A DNA stretch of 64,000 bases from positions 84,733-148,732 of the forward strand of contig NZ_LQIX01000002.1 in the NCBI RefSeq assembly GCF_001500045.1, in the 5' to 3' direction. The DNA comes from Mycobacterium sp. GA-1199 (lineage in GTDB: Bacteria; Actinomycetota; Actinomycetes; Mycobacteriales; Mycobacteriaceae). The notes under the pieces were generated by a model. It did not search any database, was not told the DNA's origin, and saw only the letters and a list, made by a program, of their open reading frames with translations. Every line of letters starts with the position of its first letter. The stretch's first letter is position 1. Shown here piece after piece: positions 60,997 through 64,000 of this stretch. Both the position numbers and the translations under genes were made by a program.

Positions 60997-62472
60997 TCAT
61001 GAGCCCTCCCGCAGGGCCGCGGCGATGGTGGCCCGCCCGATCGGAGCGGCCAACGCGCCGCCGGTTGCCGACAGCCGGTTACCGCCGTTCTCGACCAGGA
61101 CCGCGACCGCCACCTTGGGGGCCTGGGCCGGGGCGAAGGCGATGTACCAGGCATGCGGAGGGGTGTTGCGTGGATCGGTACCGTGCTCCGCTGTGCCGGT
61201 CTTGGATGCGATCTGCACGCCGGCGATGGCTCCCTTCTGCTGAGTCACCTGCTCGGCGGCGACCATCAAGTCCGTAAGTGTATCGGCGACCTGCTCCGAC
61301 ACCGCCCGGCGCTCTTCCTGCGGGGCCGTCGTGGCGATGTTCGAGAGGTCCGGTCCCTTCAGGTTATCGACCAGGTACGGCTTCATCGCCACCCCATTGT
61401 TGGCGATGGCCGCGGCGATCTGGGCGTTCTGCAACGGGGTCAGCGCGACGTCCTTCTGCCCGATGCTCGACATGCCCAGCGCGGCGGCGTCGGGGATGGG
61501 ACCGACGCGGGACTCGACCACCTGCAGTGGGATCGCCGGGGCCGATGCGTCGAGCCCGAACCCGCGCGCGGCCGAACGCAACGCGTCGGCGCCGGTGTCG
61601 ATCCCCAACTCGACGAACGCGGTGTTGCAGGACCGGGCGAACGCCTCCTGCAGCGACGTGGTGGGGCCGCCGCCGCAGGCCGAGCCGCCGAAGTTCTCCA
61701 GCGTTGCGGTGCTGTCCGGCAACGGAATTCGCGGTGCCGCGGTGAGCTGCGTGTTCACCGTCGCGCCGCGCTGCAGTGCCGCCGCGGTGGTGATCACCTT
61801 GAACGTCGACCCCGGCGGGTAGGTCTCGGAGATCGCCCGGTTCAGCAGTGGCGATTCGGGGTCGTCGCGCAGCCGCTGCCAAGCCTCGGTCTGGGCGGCC
61901 ATGTCATGGGTGGCCAACAGGTTGGGGTCGTAGGACGGCGACGACACCATTGCCAGGATCTTGCCGGTCGACGGCTCGATGGCCACCACCGAACCCTTGC
62001 ACGGACCGTCGCAACCCTCTTCCATCGCGTCCCAGGCCGCCTGCTGGACCTGCGGCCTGATCGTGGTGTCGACGTTGCCGCCGCGCGGGTCGCGGCCGGT
62101 GAAGAAGTCGGCGAGCCTGCGGCCGAACAGCCGCTCGTCGGAGCCGTTGAGGATGGAGTCCTCGGCGCGTTCCAGACCGCTGCTCGAATACTGCAGCGAG
62201 TAGAAGCCGGTGACCGGGGCGTAGGCCAGCGGATTGGGATACACCCGCAGGAAGCGGAAACGGCCGTTGGTGGACACCGAATAGGCGAGCAGTTGGCCGC
62301 CCGCGGAGATCTGCCCACGCTGGCGGGAGTACTCGTCGAGCAGCACCCGCTGGTTGCGGGGATCCGAGCGCAGCCCGTCGGCCGTCAACACCTGTGTCAG
62401 CGTGGCATTGCCCAACAACAGCACGATCAGGGCCATGACCGTGACGGCGATGCGGCGCAGTGAGGTGTTCAT
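60997..62472 (-). CDS. pbpA: Class B penicillin-binding protein PbpA
   Basis: A 491-residue transpeptidase. One N-terminal membrane helix (IAVTVMALIVLLLGNATL) precedes a pedestal domain and a transpeptidase domain with the active-site STFK (Ser222), SCN (Ser281) and KTG (Lys424). The numbering and length equal the M. tuberculosis enzyme. It cross-links peptidoglycan together with RodA and is regulated by PknB phosphorylation. ATG at 62472 overlaps the rodA stop (ATGA). An unusual cysteine-rich stretch EEGCDGPCKG lies near residue 155. Confidence 0.97.
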   Translation of the reverse strand: MNTSLRRIAVTVMALIVLLLGNATLTQVLTADGLRSDPRNQRVLLDEYSRQRGQISAGGQLLAYSVSTNGRFRFLRVYPNPLAYAPVTGFYSLQYSSSGLERAEDSILNGSDERLFGRRLADFFTGRDPRGGNVDTTIRPQVQQAAWDAMEEGCDGPCKGSVVAIEPSTGKILAMVSSPSYDPNLLATHDMAAQTEAWQRLRDDPESPLLNRAISETYPPGSTFKVITTAAALQRGATVNTQLTAAPRIPLPDSTATLENFGGSACGGGPTTSLQEAFARSCNTAFVELGIDTGADALRSAARGFGLDASAPAIPLQVVESRVGPIPDAAALGMSSIGQKDVALTPLQNAQIAAAIANNGVAMKPYLVDNLKGPDLSNIATTAPQEERRAVSEQVADTLTDLMVAAEQVTQQKGAIAGVQIASKTGTAEHGTDPRNTPPHAWYIAFAPAQAPKVAVAVLVENGGNRLSATGGALAAPIGRATIAAALREGS

Positions 62473-63881
62473 ACTTTCTCGATCACCTCGGTGCTGGCCG
62501 CCGCGATCGGCGTGGGGGTCTGGGGTCCGGCGATGATCGGGCGCCGCGCGGCGTGCGAGATCCGCACCAGGATTGCCAGCAGGGCGTAGTTCGCCAACAG
62601 CGACGAGCCGCCGTAGGACATCCACGGCGTGGTCAGCCCGGTCAGCGGAATGAGCTTGGTGACCCCGCCGACCACGATGAACAGCTGCAGCGCGAGCGTC
62701 GAGGCCAGGCCCGCGGCGAGGAGCTTTCCAAAGCTGTCCCGCACGGCGATCGCGGTGCGCAGGCCGCGGATGATCACGATCGTGTAGAGCATCAGTACCG
62801 CCGCCAGCCCCACCAGACCGAGTTCCTCACCGATGGCCGCGATGATGAAGTCCGTCGACGCGGCGGGCACCGTACCGGGCTGACCGTTGCCCAGGCCGGT
62901 GCCGAAGATCCCTCCGGTGGCGAAGCTGAACAACGACTGCACCATCTGGTAGCCCGCGCCGTCGGGGTCGGCGAACGGGTCGAGCCACGTCTGCACCCGC
63001 ACCTGCACGTGGTCGAAAATGTGATACGCCGCAACGCTTCCCGCGGCGAACAGGGCCAGCCCGATGACAACCCAGCTGAGCCGGTCGGTGGCCGCGTAGA
63101 CCAGAACCAGAAATGACGCGTACAGCAGCAGCGAGGTGCCGAGGTCCTTCTCGAAGATCATCACGCCGACCGAGGCGATCCATGCGGCCAGCAGCGGTGC
63201 GAGGTCACGGGGGCGGGGCAGGTCCATGCCCAGGACGTGTTTGCCGGCACTGGTGAAGACGCTGCGCTTGGACACCAGGACCGCGGCGAAGAAGATCAGC
63301 AGCAGGATCTTGGAGAATTCGGCGGGCTGAATCGAAAAGCCCGGCAAGCGAATCCAGATCTTGGCGCCGTTCTGTTCGGACAATGCGCGTGGCAGCACGG
63401 CGGGAATGGCGAGCAGTACCAGGCCGGTGAGCCCGCAGACGTAGCCGTAGCGGGCGAGCAGCCGGTGGTCGCGAAGAAAGATCACGATGAGCGAGAACCC
63501 GACGACGCCGAGCAGGGTCCACAGCATCTGCTGGTTCGCCGTGCCGCCGAGGCCGTCCTGGGACAGTTCGCCGGCGGCGAGGTCGAGGCGGTGAATCATC
63601 ACCAGCCCCAAGCCGTTCAGCAGCGCGACGACCGGCAGCAGCAGGGGGTCGGCGTACGGGGCGAAGCGTCGTATCGCGAGGTGCGCACCGCTGAAGAGCG
63701 CCATGTACGCCACGGTGTAGCGCGCGAGGTCCCAGTGCAGACCCTGTTCCTGGTTCGCCTCGACGAGCAGGAGCGCAAGTGTGGTGATGACGGTGGCGAA
63801 ACCCAGCAGGAGCAGTTCGGCGTTGCGCCGGTTGGGAAGTGGTGGCGCGACGGAAACGGCGGACTGCGGCTGGGTCGTCAT
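62469..63881 (-). CDS. rodA: SEDS-family peptidoglycan glycosyltransferase RodA
   Basis: A 470-residue multi-pass membrane protein with about 10-12 helices. The SEDS signatures are visible: WIRLPGFSIQPAEFSKILLLIF, MIFEKDLGTSLLLYASFLVLVY, FGTGLGNGQPGTVPAASTDFIIAAIGEELGLVG and PLTGLTTPWMSYGGSSLLAN. It polymerises glycan strands for elongation with PbpA. ATG at 63881 overlaps the stop of the gene to its right (ATGA), so the operon is tightly coupled. Confidence 0.96.
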   Translation of the reverse strand: MTTQPQSAVSVAPPLPNRRNAELLLLGFATVITTLALLLVEANQEQGLHWDLARYTVAYMALFSGAHLAIRRFAPYADPLLLPVVALLNGLGLVMIHRLDLAAGELSQDGLGGTANQQMLWTLLGVVGFSLIVIFLRDHRLLARYGYVCGLTGLVLLAIPAVLPRALSEQNGAKIWIRLPGFSIQPAEFSKILLLIFFAAVLVSKRSVFTSAGKHVLGMDLPRPRDLAPLLAAWIASVGVMIFEKDLGTSLLLYASFLVLVYAATDRLSWVVIGLALFAAGSVAAYHIFDHVQVRVQTWLDPFADPDGAGYQMVQSLFSFATGGIFGTGLGNGQPGTVPAASTDFIIAAIGEELGLVGLAAVLMLYTIVIIRGLRTAIAVRDSFGKLLAAGLASTLALQLFIVVGGVTKLIPLTGLTTPWMSYGGSSLLANYALLAILVRISHAARRPIIAGPQTPTPIAAASTEVIEKV

Positions 63882-63985
63882 GACACTTCCCGGCAGTTGA
63901 CTCCCGGCTCGGGTGGCGGGGGCGGCAGCGCGGTGACGGTCGCGCGTCGGCGTTCAACCCGCGACGCAATGAAGCCAAGCGCGCG
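63878..63985 (-). CDS. pstP: Probable C-terminal end of the PP2C phosphatase PstP (reading frame disturbed)
   Basis: The frame that ends TGA at 63880-63878, overlapping the rodA ATG, encodes ALPPPPPEPGVNCREVS at its end. This resembles the Pro-rich tails of mycobacterial PstP, the phosphatase expected directly upstream of rodA. However, the same frame carries a TAG at 63988-63986, only 36 codons before the stop, so the PstP frame must come from another phase or the tail is frameshifted. Only 120 bp are visible before the window edge, so the state of the gene cannot be judged. Confidence 0.45.
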   Translation of the reverse strand, partial: RALGFIASRVERRRATVTALPPPPPEPGVNCREVS

Positions 63986-64000
63986 CTACCGGAACCGGAG

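Overview
This window is the chromosomal replication-origin region of a mycobacterium, most likely a rapid-growing Mycolicibacterium-type species. The evidence is high GC content, many GTG/TTG starts, ATGA/GTGA stop-start overlaps, and the order rpmH-rnpA-yidD-yidC-jag-gidB-parA-parB on the left of dnaA with dnaN-gnd-recF-DUF721-gyrB-gyrA on the right. No rRNA, phage, transposase or CRISPR array is visible. Gene names come from recalled mycobacterial families and from motifs, not from a database search.

Left block (about 1-17,800). This corresponds to the Rv0036c-Rv0048c region of M. tuberculosis: a PadR regulator, ino1 (inositol-phosphate synthase), an alpha/beta hydrolase, a luciferase-like oxidoreductase, GntR and MarR regulators, leuS, mtc28, a YqgE protein, an MFS transporter and a TIGR03084 protein. 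Extra genes sit inside it: an amino-acid ABC transporter (fused binding protein-permease plus ATPase), a glucosylglycerate hydrolase, a short-chain dehydrogenase and a small protein made of calcium-loop-like DxDxDG repeats.

Middle block (about 17,950-37,100). pcnA, mutT4, a DUF6049 protein, murJ with its pseudokinase tail, sigM with its anti-sigma factor, trxB-trxA, cwlM, an acetyltransferase-like protein, and then the chromosome-segregation and envelope cluster parB-parA-gidB-jag-yidC-yidD-rnpA-rpmH. Three perfect parS palindromes lie inside the parA and gidB coding sequences.

Origin and gyrase block (about 37,100-49,800). dnaA is flanked by two DnaA-box-bearing non-coding regions, and the dnaA-dnaN gap is the probable oriC. 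Then come dnaN, gnd, recF, a DUF721 gene and gyrB-gyrA. gyrA is interrupted in frame by a 165-residue endonuclease-free mini-intein placed directly after the catalytic tyrosine. This is the most striking feature of the window.

Right block (about 49,800-64,000). tRNA-Ile, a tiny DLW-39-like gene and tRNA-Ala are followed by an accessory cassette (PucR-type regulator, Baeyer-Villiger-type flavin monooxygenase, alpha/beta hydrolase). The conserved division and cell-wall cluster then resumes: cwsA, ppiA, a PH-domain protein, crgA, a DUF881 protein, trpG, and the leftward operon pstP(end)-rodA-pbpA-pknA-pknB. Functionally the window joins replication initiation, topology control, segregation and Ser/Thr-kinase-controlled wall synthesis (PknB, CwlM, MurJ, CrgA, CwsA, RodA and PbpA). 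Two 63-bp copies of a palindromic-ended dispersed repeat (3164 and 17861) are also present.
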